DNA of 64,000 nt from positions 1 to 64,000 of the forward strand of contig JABCPU010000335.1 of assembly GCA_016800925.1 (NCBI GenBank). Reading direction: 5' to 3'. This stretch comes from Suillus spraguei. Lineage: Eukaryota > Basidiomycota > Agaricomycetes > Boletales > Suillaceae. Below the pieces are notes generated by a model. It did no database searches and had not been told where the DNA came from. It worked only from the letters and a program-made list of their open reading frames with translations. Each line of letters opens with the position of its first letter. The first letter of the stretch is position 1. A program made the position numbers and the translations under genes. This document shows positions 33,458-45,149 of the stretch, piece after piece.

Positions 33458-34430
33458 TGTAAAGATACAATCTAGCCTGGGCTGTAGATAAACCACCACC
33501 TAAGCTAGTATGTGAGTCTTGCGCTCTACCTAGTCTGCTTCACTTGCAAAGGCAAGAATGTTTGGCCCTAAAGGGGGATGCCTGTTAGTATAGTTAAATC
33601 CAAGTCAAGCCAGTGAGCTAAAGTAGCATCGTAGTCAGCGGTAAGTTGCCGCGGTCAGTGGTGATGCTGCCAGAACTAGCATAGTAAGTAGCGGTACTAG
33701 CGTCATTGAAACAAAGTCAGTAACAATAGTGTCAAGCGAATGGTGATGAGCGACATTATCAATGGTTGAAGTTGCGAGCGGTGCAAAGAAACAGTAAAGA
33801 AGGCCACGGTACTTTCAGCAGTAAAGTAGCGGTGCATGAGAAGTTCAGTAAAAATAGTAATCAGGAGTCCAGCAGTATGCCAGTGGTAATGGTGAAAGAG
33901 CGAGATCGGTTAATGAGTGGTAACGGTGAAAGAACGAGATCGGTTAATGAGCGGTAATGAACTTTAAAGACTAAGTCTACTACTGGGTGGTTCCAGAGCT
34001 AGACACTAATCCTGACCTATAGTACATGCAATGGGGTAAAATCAGGTACTGTATCATGCGGGGTATGTGGTGCTTATATCCTAAATTGTATGTACTCGGA
34101 ATGCTCTAGGCGAGATCAGTAGCGCTCAAGTGTAGTAACCGCCGTATGTAAACATAGTGCGAGGTGCTGCGGCATGAGGCGACATGTAATAAGACTTGCC
34201 ATGAAATCAGTGATAACGAACATAAAACAAACAATGCACCAAATGGAGCTATGCGGACATGGCAAGGACATGGAAGGACATCAGTATGTGGAATGAGGTG
34301 CAGCAGTCGGTACGGTGTGTGGTAAGCATGGGATGCTGCTGGCAATGCTAAAGGGATAAGACGGCCATGGACAAGTGGTAACTCCTATAGACATGAGACG
34401 AGTGTCAAAAGATAGGGTTTTAAGAGCCAC
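33458..34430 (+). mobile_element. Solo LTR, forward orientation
   Basis: The segment begins TGTAAAGATACAATCTAGCC and interrupts the retrotransposon RT. It matches, as reverse complement, the segment ending at 37975: both share gggctgtagataaaccac, gtatgtgagtcttgcgctct and aagggggatgcct. Similarity fades near 34430, so that end is approximate. No internal coding region adjoins it. Confidence 0.75.
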
Positions 34431-34581
34431 TCACCATGTAAGCAGCTTCCTCTGCTGCTTTGGTTCTTGCCTGACAACCTTCTTTCCTTCATCATCTATT
34501 GATGAGGTATTGCTCCCATCTCTGGAGCACATCGTAGAAACTGTCATCCTTCCACGTAAGGTTAAAGGGAGGATTACCAGT

Positions 34582-34968
34582 TCAATCAGGGCAATAAAGG
34601 GATAGGTGTGTAGGTGCCCAATGCTCGCAGATTTGACACTGATAGCTAGGGTAGTTCTTCTGCCGATGCCCGTAATTACTGCAAGTACAGCATTTCATAT
34701 TTTTATCGGAGTTAGATGCTGAGGCGCGGAGTGGGGATGGTGAAATGATACAAGAGGGACTAGCAGAGCGAGTGCGTTTCCTTCCTTTATTCCATGTCAT
34801 ACATCCTAGGGTGAAACTGTTATCCTTCCTAAGTTTTGCTTGTTGGGCAGGTGTGAGGGAATAAGCAGAGACTGGAAGATCAGGTGTGATTGCGTGTTGT
34901 AACGAACAATTGACATAATGAACTTGCACGCAATGATAACACATACAGGTGCAATTGGACTGCGCCAA
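34582..34968 (-). CDS. Zinc-knuckle-like hypothetical protein fragment
   Basis: A 128-codon frame whose second half carries CCTCSNYGHRQKNYPSYQC, then ICEHWAPTHLSLYC, a double Cys/His arrangement like zinc knuckles of basidiomycete repeat-borne proteins. The start codon is uncertain (it follows TELAQSNC in the same frame). It is likely transposon-derived and perhaps a fragment. Confidence 0.4.
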   Translation of the reverse strand: MAQSNCTCMCYHCVQVHYVNCSLQHAITPDLPVSAYSLTPAQQAKLRKDNSFTLGCMTWNKGRKRTRSASPSCIISPSPLRASASNSDKNMKCCTCSNYGHRQKNYPSYQCQICEHWAPTHLSLYCPD

Positions 34969-35423
34969 TTCAGTTGTGGCCTTATTGAAGCTTACTAGTC
35001 AGCTGTGGGAGAGCCAGAGACACTAACAGTTGTGCAAAAGGAAGTTGAAATCACTCACAACTTGAAATGGTTGAGGAATGAGTTTTTGTCAGATTGAAGA
35101 GCACTTGTAACAGGTAATCATTGCTGTTACAATAGCAGTACTAAAATATAGTAGTACAACCATAACTGCCATTCATAGGCTAATAGTAATGAACAAAGGT
35201 CTACTGTAACTCTGGGAGGCCTACTAAGTCGGTTCCTACTGCATACATTCTGGCTCACTCAGATACAGAACACATATGCTGCAATGTATTTATTTTGGTT
35301 GTACTCAGTTCCAGCTATGAGTATGACTCCAGAAGCTTCTTTCAGCTCTGCTTCTTTTCAACCTTTCAGTTTTGAACCACCACAACTACAATTGTCAACT
35401 TAAGCCCTCTCCAACAAGTATCG

Positions 35424-36223
35424 ATGGCTCGCCCAGTCATTCATAAAACACTCCAAGCAAGAATGGAGGCTGCACGAGAAAAGAGCCGACACCATTATGC
35501 CAAGTATGTCATCGTTTTATTAATTGTTCCTGACACTAGTACTGTTCCTGACAAACTGGTGAAGACATAGAGGCGATATTTTACAAAGGTGGAAGAATCT
35601 TCATACATGCATAAATAAACATGACAAGGAAGCCAAGGCGTTATCCAAAGAGATCTCGAGAGCTGTGAAGAAGGCCTTGCATGAGTGTGATGACAATGAG
35701 TCTGAACCAGACACTGACTCGGACGAGTCCAGTGACAATGATGAAATTGACACACTGTAAGTTCGATTCTGTTTTTGAAAATAAAAACACGAATTGAAAC
35801 AGGTTATCGACGTCTAACAGATCAGATCTTCCAAGTTGCTTACTCGCTATCAAACACGCCAAGGATGACATGCTTAGGTTGATTGGTGCTGACCCATGCA
35901 AGTTTGCCAAGGACAAGCTGACTGAGTATGTCAAGAGCATCCCAGATGATTGCAAGATGAAGGGTGATGTCTCAATCATTGCAAACTCGGTGGCCGAGAT
36001 CGAAAAACTACTCAAACGTGTTATCTTTGCACAAAATGAGATCCTCAATTTCTGTGGAATCTCACCTGAGTGGCATGCTGCAGACTCAGTCTCACAATTT
36101 CTGAGGACTACTGTTGCATATTTAGAGGATATTCAGGTCCTTGAAATGTCTGGAGGAGTTGCGGAGCTTACAACGGCACACTTGTTGGGAGAGCTGATGT
36201 ATCAGATGGGTATTAGGGTTTAA
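35424..36223 (+). CDS. Agaricomycete repeat-associated hypothetical protein
   Basis: Three exons join in phase: 35424-35503 (MARPVIHKTLQARMEAAR), 35571-35756 and 35803 onward. The second is acidic (ESEPDTDSDESSDNDEIDTL). The third contains IKHAKDDMLRLIGADPCKF and AEIEKLLKRVIFAQNEI. The last open stretch ends at 36223, although a donor near 36216 could add another exon. The family is widespread near transposons in mushrooms but has no known function. It precedes the interrupted gene at 36475 and may be its partner. Confidence 0.5.
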
Positions 36224-36474
36224 GCATCTTGGGCAGTTGGTACAATGATAGACTACGCACATATATAGAGTCAAATGTGAGTGTGCGTGCTACTTACAAA
36301 ATACAAGTGCACTTGCTACTGTCAGGGCCTGTGCGTGGGATGTTTTTGGACCCAATGGCTGGACTGTTAATGTTCAATTTTTGCTAAGTAAGCATATCCA
36401 TCTCACAATCATGTGAGGCAATGTACATGAGTTTTTTCGAAATGAAAGGGTTCATTGCATAACACCTCATATAG

Positions 36475-39207
36475 ATGGTGCCCTGGAAATGGACCTCTCC
36501 CAAACAGGAGGAATGGCTGAGTCCATGGTATGAGAAGTACCACATGAAGCAATCAGACAAAGCTAAAAATTGGGCAAATTTCTTTACCGACTTGTTGGGA
36601 GAATGGCTTGAACAATTCCTGGAGCCAAGGCCAGCTACACTGCCCCTCATTGGGCCCCTGACCATGGATGAAATTATCATCATGGATCAGGCTGAAGCTG
36701 ACAGAAAAAAGGTATGTTAGTGCAACAAACTTCCTGTTGAAGCAATCAAATTAATGGGGGGTTATAGAAATTAGAAAACTGTTTCAAAAACAGCATTGGG
36801 GCTACAAAGACAGGTCGGCAAGCAAAGGCTGAGGCTGTGAATGTCTTCCATGCGGTACTGAAGGCAGTGGCTGAAGAACTGCGAGCTGAAAATCAGGCAC
36901 TTACAAATGGAAAGTGTATTGCCATTGTCAAAAAGGAGACAGCAAATCTCTACGAAGTAGAAACCAGTGAGGTTAAGGCGGAGGTGCGGAGGTACATTGA
37001 GGATGCAAAGACATGCAAAGATAAGGAGAAGGAAGGAATGTGGTCAGAAGACGATTATGCAAAGTAATGATTTGGAAATTCAAATACGTCAATCAGTTTA
37101 TGCAACTCCATAGAAATCTGGAAAAACTTGCCGCTGTAGCGAACAAAGTCACGCTGACCATGAAAGTGCCATTTTACACAAGTGTCTCATTACTGTCCAC
37201 AGCGGCTACCGAGAAAACCCCTATAGTGAGCATTACCCCTTTTCGCTTCACCAGTACCATTTTCGCTCTGTGGATCCTTGCCCCTTACCGAATCTCACTA
37301 CCGATGTCCTCCTGTCCATTCCATTTCCATCTAAGATCCATTGGTGTGTAGCATATTCGTTTCCGCTGTTACTAAAGCTATGGCAAGACTTACCTTACCT
37401 TCCATGACACCACTTTCTCACTGCATGCCTCTTAGCTAAATATCTCTATCTCGCTACCGTTCTTGCTATGTATTCCGGCCATTCACAGCACATGTTAAAA
37501 AGGACTCTTCGCACATTCTGGTACTTTTACTTTTCCCTCTATGGTACACACAATACTTAGGAATTGTCACCACTACTGTCTCTAATGGAATAAAGTCTTT
37601 CGCCGAAGTCACTGTCTCTTAAGAATTGTTTTACTGTTTCCTTGCACCGCTCGCAACCTTACTGCTACCACTGAGACCACTGCTCGACATCGCTCGCTCG
37701 ACGCAACTGTTACTGACCTTATCTCGACCACGGAAGCACTGCTACACACAACGCTAGTTCCGGCGGTATCATCACTGACTGCGGCAACTTACTGCTGACC
37801 ACGATGCTTGTTTCACACATAAGTTAGACTTGAACTTGACCATACTAATAGGCATCCCCCTTTAGGGTCGAACGCTCTTGTTCTTACAAGTGAAGCAGAC
37901 TAGACAGAGCGCAAGACTCACATACTAGTTTAGGCAGTGGTTTATCTACAGCCCAAGCTAGGTTGTATCTTTACATTGCTATGGTTAATAAGTTTTTGAA
38001 GGGTCTTGCAGACGCGACAGGCTTCTCATTCTCCCTCCTGGCAGGTGGCCCTTCTCCAGAGCTCAGTGGATTGATTGATGTCTACAGGCAAGTCAATCAT
38101 GCTGATCTGTGGAATCCAGCACTCACCTTTGGGATGAAGTTTTCATGTAGGTAAAACAAAGTTTGGAAATGACTTTAGCAAGGCATATCCTGACTTCGAG
38201 AACAATATCATGTTGCCTTTTCAAGATTACCTGTACCGTGTTTATCGTAAGTTCAGATGTTGCAAATGATAGGCTATCTGACTCACCTATCCAAATCAAT
38301 AGCAGATGCTGCAGCAAGTTTAAAGGCAAGGATAGGGGGTGTAGAAGATCTGAACGATGAGAATGATGACGATGGTGGTGATCCATCATCGAGTGGTGTC
38401 AAGTTGGGAAATCGAAATGATGACACATTTGGTCATGTGACTTCAAGTTCACTTAGTACTACCGGTGTGACACCGCCTGACAGTAACAGCGTTAATGCTG
38501 CATCTAATGTCAACCTTCCTGGAGACTCCACCGACACTAATTGGTCAAACCTAGACGACTCTTTCTGGGAGGATCTCACCACCCAACTATACACCTTTGA
38601 AGCGTCAGGCGGGAATCCAGACTTGCTACTCTTACCTCCATACCCACACAGTAACACTGCAGCCATTCTCAATTCACCATCGGCTCCCACAACTACACTA
38701 CCTTCTTCATCTGAGCTTCCTGCGCACACTTTTCCCAAGGCTTCAATGCTAGTACCACGGAGCTCGCCCACATCTCTCTCAACCGCTCTGTCTCCTATGC
38801 CACATTTGAATGATACTCAGTCCTCGCTAACCTTGGCACCGCAGAGCTCGCCCACATCTCCTTCAATTTTGCTGTCTCCTATGCCAAATTTATTTCTGCC
38901 TCATGGTATATCTCAGACTGGGCCCCCCTTGACACCACAGGACTTACCCATGCAGTCTCCAGCTGCTGATACTTCGTCAATTCCACCACCAACTACAACC
39001 GCTGGTCAACAAAGACGAAGCCAGCCTCCCGCACTTGAATGTGCACATCCATGCAGGACCAGTCGTGTGTGTGTTCCTTCCTTGCGCAATGTTATTGTGA
39101 ATAGTATTGGTGAGAATCTTTCCACAAATGCTGGCAAGCGTCGTGGAGTAGCGGTTGAAACTGATGTCTCATGCAACAAAAAGAGGTCAGTTGATACGAT
39201 CTTCTAG
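36475..39207 (+). pseudogene. Multi-exon hypothetical gene split by a solo LTR
   Basis: Coding exons are 36475-36711 (MVPWKWTSPKQEEWLSPWY), 36768-37063, 37114-37131, then after the LTR 37980-38087, 38140-38246 and 38303-39207. Removing 37132-37979 (LTR plus one TTGC) restores one continuous phase. Recognisable segments are GMWSEDDYAK, FLKGLADATGFSFSLLAGG, KFGNDFSKAYPDFENNIM and a Ser/Pro-rich tail with two copies of a SSPTS-SPMP repeat and STNAGKRRG. This is a family seen repeatedly in agaricomycete genomes without assigned function. The intron 38088-38139 is GC-AG with an AG/GCAAGT donor. The LTR presumably inactivates the gene unless it is spliced out. Confidence 0.6.
37132..37975 (-). mobile_element. 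Solo LTR, reverse orientation, with TTGC target duplication
   Basis: This is the reverse complement of the LTR family at 33458. It ends with tgtatctttaca at 37975 and starts near cgctgtagcg. The 4-bp word TTGC flanks it (37128-37131 and 37976-37979), and the reading phase of the host gene is exactly kept across the insertion. The two LTRs have diverged noticeably, so they come from separate, old insertions. Confidence 0.75.
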
Positions 39208-39983
39208 TTTGTCTCGTCAGCTGAGCAAAATCTTAACAATGAACAGGAGGCAAAAAGTTTGACACTTCGAAGGTCCAATCCAATACTACACTTTCCATAC
39301 TGCCTTTGTTCCATATTACCTTTGCCATATAATTTGTTGTCGTTTGCCCTAATTGTTGTCTTGATAATAAATAAAATCAAAGCCTTTATATCTGAACTGG
39401 TGTGACTTGAGCTTCATCGATCATCTGTGAACTCGAACTTAGTTTGCGAGAATGCAAATATCACGTGACACAACGTTGAACTTGGGCATGTGCTGCAGCA
39501 GTGTAATTTTGCATGCGCTGCAGCAATGTGATTTAAAAAAATTCAATACTCATTAATATCACTGTTTCAATATTGTAACTTAGCACCTGTCTGCCTTTGC
39601 AATCTGTATTCAAGATAACATGAAAGTAGTGCATGCAAGAATTTGGATCTACATATACAAAAATGAATATCTATCATGGGTAAGGTGCCTGTTCCTGGTT
39701 CAACCCCAGTGAAAATCGACAAAATACAGGTAGATATACCTAGATAGATAGCTAAGTAACAAATGATATAGATAACAATCTAAATAATTCGAGATAGAAA
39801 AAAATGCAAATTTGTGCAAAGTGTAAAGAAACTTTGCAAACTCAAAAAAAAATACAATCTGCAAAGATGACGTGCAATTTGCAATGAATTGTTTGCAAAT
39901 TTCAATCAAACTTTGCAATGTGTGATCAGAAGCTTTGATCAGATCGAGTGTCACACCGCAAATATCACTAAGTCCGAATCTGC

Positions 39984-40333
39984 ATGGACTCCATACTACA
40001 AGCTGGAGTGCACAGACTCGATGATGGCACTATCATCCATGTGTGCGACTGTAGTTCATGTCTTCGTAAAACAGGCGGGCGAACTTCACGCGTTTCCAAA
40101 GCTACTTACTTCAGACATAAGCCCAGCAGATTAGCATCAATCTTTCTTCCTCCGGTCGCTCTTAGCATTGCGCCAGATCTCCCATCACCAGATCTTTGAC
40201 ATACCACTCCACCAGCTACATCCAGGGCACGCCTTTGTCTGCCGAATGGTCAGGTTGCACGCTCAGCTTGGAAGGAACAAGCAATGTCCAAACAGCCAAG
40301 GATGGCTCGCAATGTTAAGGTATTTGTAAATCA
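39984..40333 (+). pseudogene. Transposon-type CxC protein N-terminal fragment
   Basis: The frame contains GTIIHVCDCSSCLRKTGGR, then SRVSKATYFRHKPSRLAS. A Cys-x-Cys-x2-Cys cluster followed by a TYFRH motif is common at the N-terminus of basidiomycete DNA-transposon proteins. It stops at 40199, although a second open stretch in another frame reaches a splice-like site near 40317. No catalytic domain follows. Confidence 0.35.
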
Positions 40334-40774
40334 TCTCGTACATTGATCAATACACTTAAATTTTATAGTTACTGCTCGACGGACATACAGCGATCGCGGA
40401 AGTTTACTTAGGGTTAGTTACTTAGTCAACGAGGTGGACATACCTGACGAGGATTAGAAGTTGATGGGACGAGAGAAGCTGATGCGGACAAAGAAGCTGA
40501 TGGGCCGAGAGAAGTTGATCCCATCAAAGTGTTTTCATTAAGCATGCTCATGTATACATACAATCAATACAGTGCATTTCTAAGTAATGTCTCTGAGTTT
40601 TTGCCTCATCTGACGCACTGCATCAAAGCTGGCATCTGTTTTCGAACAATCATACCATCTGTCATCTTCTTCGTGCGAAATGTACTTCCAATAAAGTGAG
40701 TCAGGCCCTGGGGGACTTGGCGTGTCGAAGAATCCCTTCTTTTTTGGAACTGGAGTTGCGCCCTTGATGAGTTG

Positions 40775-41050
40775 GTCTTCTGGTTCACTTTCGGGTTCGG
40801 TAACACTACTCGGATCATTTTGCAGAGGAGGGGGAGCAGGTAGTTTATCCTCCAGGTCACTTTCAGGTTCTGTCACGCTGCTCGGATCATCGACAGGCAG
40901 GGTAGGAGTCGGTATGGTAGGCTGGGTTGGGTTTTCGGGTTCGCTCTCAGGCTCGGTCACGCTGCTCGGGTCATCAATGGGGATGGTAGGAGTAGGTGCA
41001 GCTATCTCAGGTTCACTCTCCGGCTCAGTCATGCTGCTCGGGTCGTCGAC
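40775..41050. repeat. Four-copy degenerate tandem repeat
   Basis: A roughly 35-base core (ggttcactctcaggctcggt then cacgctgctcgg) occurs four times with variable spacers. On the minus strand it encodes DDPSSVTEPESEPE four times inside an open frame of 214 codons (41224-40580). Confidence 0.8.
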
Positions 41051-41353
41051 AACTGGAAGGCAATGAAGCTGATGACCGACAATTACTCTCAATGGTCGAC
41101 CTACCATGTCCAGGGCAAGAAAGCCAGCAAGCGCGTTAAGGCCGAGCCTGGTGAACATACAAGCACCTTGGCAATCCCTCAAAAGCACACCTGCGACACT
41201 GGCGATGATCTCAAAGCGGAACATACGAAGAAGTGAGCACGGATCGATTCAGATATAATCTCCGAGCCTGTCACTGAGCCTCCTACTATTAGCACCAATG
41301 AAGCGGTAAGTTTTTTTTTTAATATTAATGCTTGCTAATGGATCCGTCTACAG

Positions 41354-42162
41354 ATACCTGACACACTGCGACACCCCTCACTCGACCGTGAACCAACACC
41401 ACCACCCAGCACCGATAAAGGAAAAGAGGTACCTAGTCTTGTAGAGGTCAAAAACCCACTGTAAGTCTTGATTTATTTCATATTCATCTTACTGATCTAT
41501 TGACATAGTTCTAATCTTGTCTTGAAACCTCGGCCCAACCCGATCGCTAGGAAAGTTCCTACCACTTCCACCGACTCTTCAACTTCTTCGACTTCTGGAG
41601 ACATTCCCACCACTATTACACCACCATCCAATGGCTCTATGTCTGTTTCTATACCAGATGGACCTTCGAGTACTGACACTGCTTCTCTCGCTGTGAAGGT
41701 GGAACTCCTGGCTGCCAATAAGAAGCCCACACCGATCATGATCGACTTGAAAGGTAGGCCCGAAGCCATCAAGAAGCGCCAGCCAAGCACGAAGCCTATG
41801 CATGTGAGTGCCAAGATCACAGCACGGTGAGTTCTAGAACTTCTATTTGTGATTGTGATATTAATTAAGGCTAGGAACCTTTGTGCTCTCGACTGGCAAA
41901 TGAACGGACATCAGAGAGATCCTGCGAGTGTCTTCGTGATGTACTGGAATGGTCTGTCGAACGCCGACAAACAGGTACGTCATTTTCATACTATTAATGG
42001 AGTCTGCTACTACTATACTACAGGTATACAAGCACAAAGTGGTCCTACAGGTGCGTGGTACTATGTATCACACTTCTTTTTATACTAACGACCTGTTTAT
42101 AGCTCACCTCGTCTGGAGCCGTTCAAGAGGGTGGTACCGGCGATGATGCGGACGAGGAGTAA
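41354..42162 (+). CDS. Spliced hypothetical gene inside the inverted-repeat element
   Basis: Exons join in phase: 41354-41460, 41509-41826, 41875-41974, 42024-42050 and 42103-42162 (stop). At least one upstream exon (to 41305, ending TISTNEA) is likely, and a segment near 41090-41230 reading KKASKRVKAEPGE may also belong to it. The protein is Ser/Thr/Pro-rich, then ITARNLCALDWQMNGHQ, an element recurrent in agaricomycete repeat-borne genes, and ends with acidic GDDADEE. Function is unknown. Intact splice signals in an otherwise decayed element suggest it was captured or maintained recently. Confidence 0.5.
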
Positions 42163-42566
42163 TGCAATGGGCGGGATGGCGGGCAGGGCGGGCAGGATGC
42201 GATACCTACGGTTACCTCCATAATGATAGCGATACCCTACGATAATCTCATTCTCCCATTGGACGCATATCAATCTGTTTTTTCAAGCTAAATGAATAGA
42301 TTTGCAGGCCAGAGATATGTCTAAACACAGCGAGAATCGTATCTAAACGTCAAAATTTTTTCTCGATGTCTTTCTTTTTGCGTCTCGAAAAGTCTCATTT
42401 GGCGAATCATATCAAAGAACGTAGATATTTTTCATTGGGGTTTATTTTTTAGATATCTATCTACACATATCTACCTAAATATTGTCGATTTTCACTGGGG
42501 TTCAACGTTCAACGGTCCAGGACAGGTACATGCACCTAACCGCCTAACAAGTCGAAGATCCAAATT

Positions 42567-43660
42567 TCACGATGTTTATAGCCGCCGGATCAGAAAGAAG
42601 GTGCAGTGGGGTGGGGTGGCTGAGAGTGTTCTTATTTGGTATCTGACCCCTCTTCACACGGCCTGGAAAGTTCCGAGAAGCAACATTTGGGATTCACCAT
42701 GGATGTATCGAACGATATATCAATCTGGTTAATGGACAAGTCAGCCAAATAATGTATTACAGTTTTAGGCTTATAGTCCACTTTCAATGTATCATTATAA
42801 CAGTATAGCCTCAGCCTCCGGCCGCACACATTGTACGGCCATTTGGCACGTCCAGGGTACAGGTTCTACGTAGGGTCTTGACTGAATGGTCTGAGGAGGG
42901 TACACTAGAAACAAACTCGCTGCCCAGTTTGGGCCATTTCGCTGGTCTAATTTAGCCAACCATCAATTGAACCTGACCAGCGAAAATTGAACTGGACTCA
43001 GTTGCCGAGCTGGGCCTAAGTCTAACATTTCCTAATTGAACGAAAAATTCACGCCAGTGCCATCCTTTATGCAAAGAGCTGTAAATATTGATAACCCCGA
43101 TGTGATAATAATACTGTCTAAGAGACCTTTATTGATACCGAGAAGTAATGCCTGAGGTGAACTTTTACGTCCTACATAGATTCCACGAAGCGGTGCTAAT
43201 CGTTCATTCACACATCAGTAAATTCATGACTCATGGGTTCGTGATATTGTTCAACATGAGAGTACAGGTTAGGGCAACCGGCGTGGGTGGTAGGTGTGCA
43301 ATACAGGCAAGTTTCATCATAGCTGACACGGAACGTGTGTACCAAGCCTGATAAGGCTTATAACTGGGATAGGTGCCGCGTCAATGCCGTGTCATCTGGC
43401 CTACCCCACCTTGCCAAGTACCTTCCTTCACCTGTTAAAGGATTCCCAGTATTCAATATCCATCCATTTTGGTTGGTACAGCTAGAAACGCATCAATTTA
43501 GATACGCCAGCAGGCCATACTGTCACGTCTGATCTCTTGCCACATTTTATCGGGAAGTCGAATCCTTGTACTCGCGATGACTCGGATCGCAACTATCTCG
43601 TCATCGCTTTCTCGAGGGGGACTAAGGTTCCCGAACGTTGCCATCGCGTTCGATAGCACA
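42567..43660. other. Intergenic, hairpin and protease promoter region
   Basis: An 11-bp inverted repeat, tttcgctggtc (42937-42947) and gaccagcgaaa (42975-42985), forms a possible hairpin or small element end. About 43560-43700 is the shared upstream region of the aspartic protease pair. No gene is seen. Confidence 0.5.
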
Positions 43661-43670
43661 TATATAATGG
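43661..43670 (+). promoter_or_regulatory. TATA box of the second aspartic peptidase gene
   Basis: tatataatgg lies 33 bases before the ATG at 43704, identical to the element before the paralogue on the other strand at 15154-15163. Confidence 0.6.
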
Positions 43671-43703
43671 GCCACCGAGTATGATATAACTTTCCAGTAA
43701 ATC

Positions 43704-45149
43704 ATGTTCTCTGTTGCATCCTTGTTGACTCGGATACTCCTGGCTTTGTCAATCACGGGATCGCCCGTTGAAGTTCGCAGCTCCCGCATCACCCTCCCCA
43801 TGACCAGGAGGCTGAAAGCAGTCAATGGTACCAACCTTGTGCAGCGCGATGATACTAATATTTTTATGAGAAACTATCAATTGATCGCCTGCGTAATGGT
43901 TCGCATTGGCATTCCTCCCACACACTGTAAATTCAATACTGAGAAAACATGCGGTTGCTAATGCATTATTGAAGACAACTTGGTTGTCGACACCGGGAGC
44001 TCGCTCACATGGATTGGCGGCGACCCCGAGCATCCGTACGAGCCAACCCATAGCGGCTACGACACTGAACGGGCTATAAAGGAAATCTACCCATCTGCCT
44101 CCTTCACCGGTATGGTATACAACAATATCATAAGTCGAAAAGGCTTACGATTATCTATAGGAATTCTATGGACTGATACCATCAGCTTCGAGAATGGGTT
44201 AACCGTCACCAAGATGCCAATCGGTGTTGGTGATCATGTGGAGGGCGTGGACAGGGAATATGACGGTGTCCTTGGCATCGGGCCTAAAATATTGACACGC
44301 GGCGTGCTAGAAGATGCACCGACACAAACGCTCTCGACTATCACTGACCGCCTGTTTTTCCAAGGCAAAATTTCTCAGCGCCTTGTTAGTCTCTACTTCC
44401 AGCCCTCCCATGAGAATATAGATGACAGTGGAATACTCACCTTTGGTAATGATCCAACTGACCCTCATAAATATGGCATCGGCAATGTCGCATACACGTA
44501 AGCTACCTCAGCTCCTGGATCAATTCAGACTGATAGTAATTGTTTTATTTCAGTACTACCACCGCCACGCAACCCTCATCGATCTTTTGGGCCATCGATC
44601 AGAGCGTCGCATACGGCAACATGGAGATCTTAGGCGTCACTGCTGGTATCGTGGATAGTAGCACCACCTTAATTTACCTTCCCTCCGGTATGTACTTAGA
44701 GTCAGCCAGCAATAATGGTCTAATCAACGTTTGATAGATGCATATGAGAAGTACAAGGCTGCAACCGGCGCTGATTATGAACAGAGGACTGGACTTCTCA
44801 CTCTTACCCCTGAGAAGTACCGTGCCCTGCAGCCCTTGCACTTCCACATTGGCGAGGTACGTCAATTCTGTCAGCCCTCTCACCCCTTGTTCACCATTTT
44901 GCATGGCAGCAAACCTACACTCTTTCCCCTAACGCACAAATCTGGCCTCGTCATCATAACGACCAGATAGATGAGAGTGGTGAAGATGTTATATATCTCG
45001 TCATCGTAGACCGCAACAAACCCACTGACAGTGGGGATCATTTTGTTCTTGGCTACGTATTCCTCCAGCGCTTCTACAGTGTGTACGATGTCACCAATTC
45101 CCGCGTCGGTTTTGCCACAACCATGTGGACTGATGTCGACATCAACTAA
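43704..45149 (+). CDS. A1 aspartic peptidase, polyporopepsin-like, DSS variant
   Basis: Six exons join in phase: 43704-43926, 43975-44109, 44161-44497, 44554-44687, 44738-44856 and 44910-45149, giving 395 residues. The start MFSVASLLTRILLALS is a signal peptide. The propeptide is about 14 residues shorter than in the paralogue at 15113-13614. The first catalytic triplet is canonical Asp80-Thr-Gly, but the second is Asp266-Ser-Ser (codons GAT AGT AGC at 44654-44662) instead of D-T/S-G. Other landmarks are YDGVLGIGPKIL, LYFQPS, LTFG and FVLGYVFLQRFYSVYD. Intron positions and phases equal those of the paralogue, so both derive from one gene. Activity is doubtful because glycine in the psi loop is replaced. 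Confidence 0.9.

Larger units (their letters stand above)
39641..42566. mobile_element. 2.9-kb element with terminal inverted repeats
   Basis: The left end (39641-39745) and right end (42455-42566) are inverted copies. atttggatct at 39641 pairs with agatccaaat at 42557, and caaccccagtgaaaatcgac (39701) pairs with gtcgattttcactggggttc (42484). Repeats of gatatctatctac-like sequence continue inward. Inside are a CxC-type exon, a four-fold tandem repeat and a spliced gene. I find no DDE transposase signature, so it is probably non-autonomous or decayed. Exact ends and the target duplication are not resolved. Confidence 0.75.
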
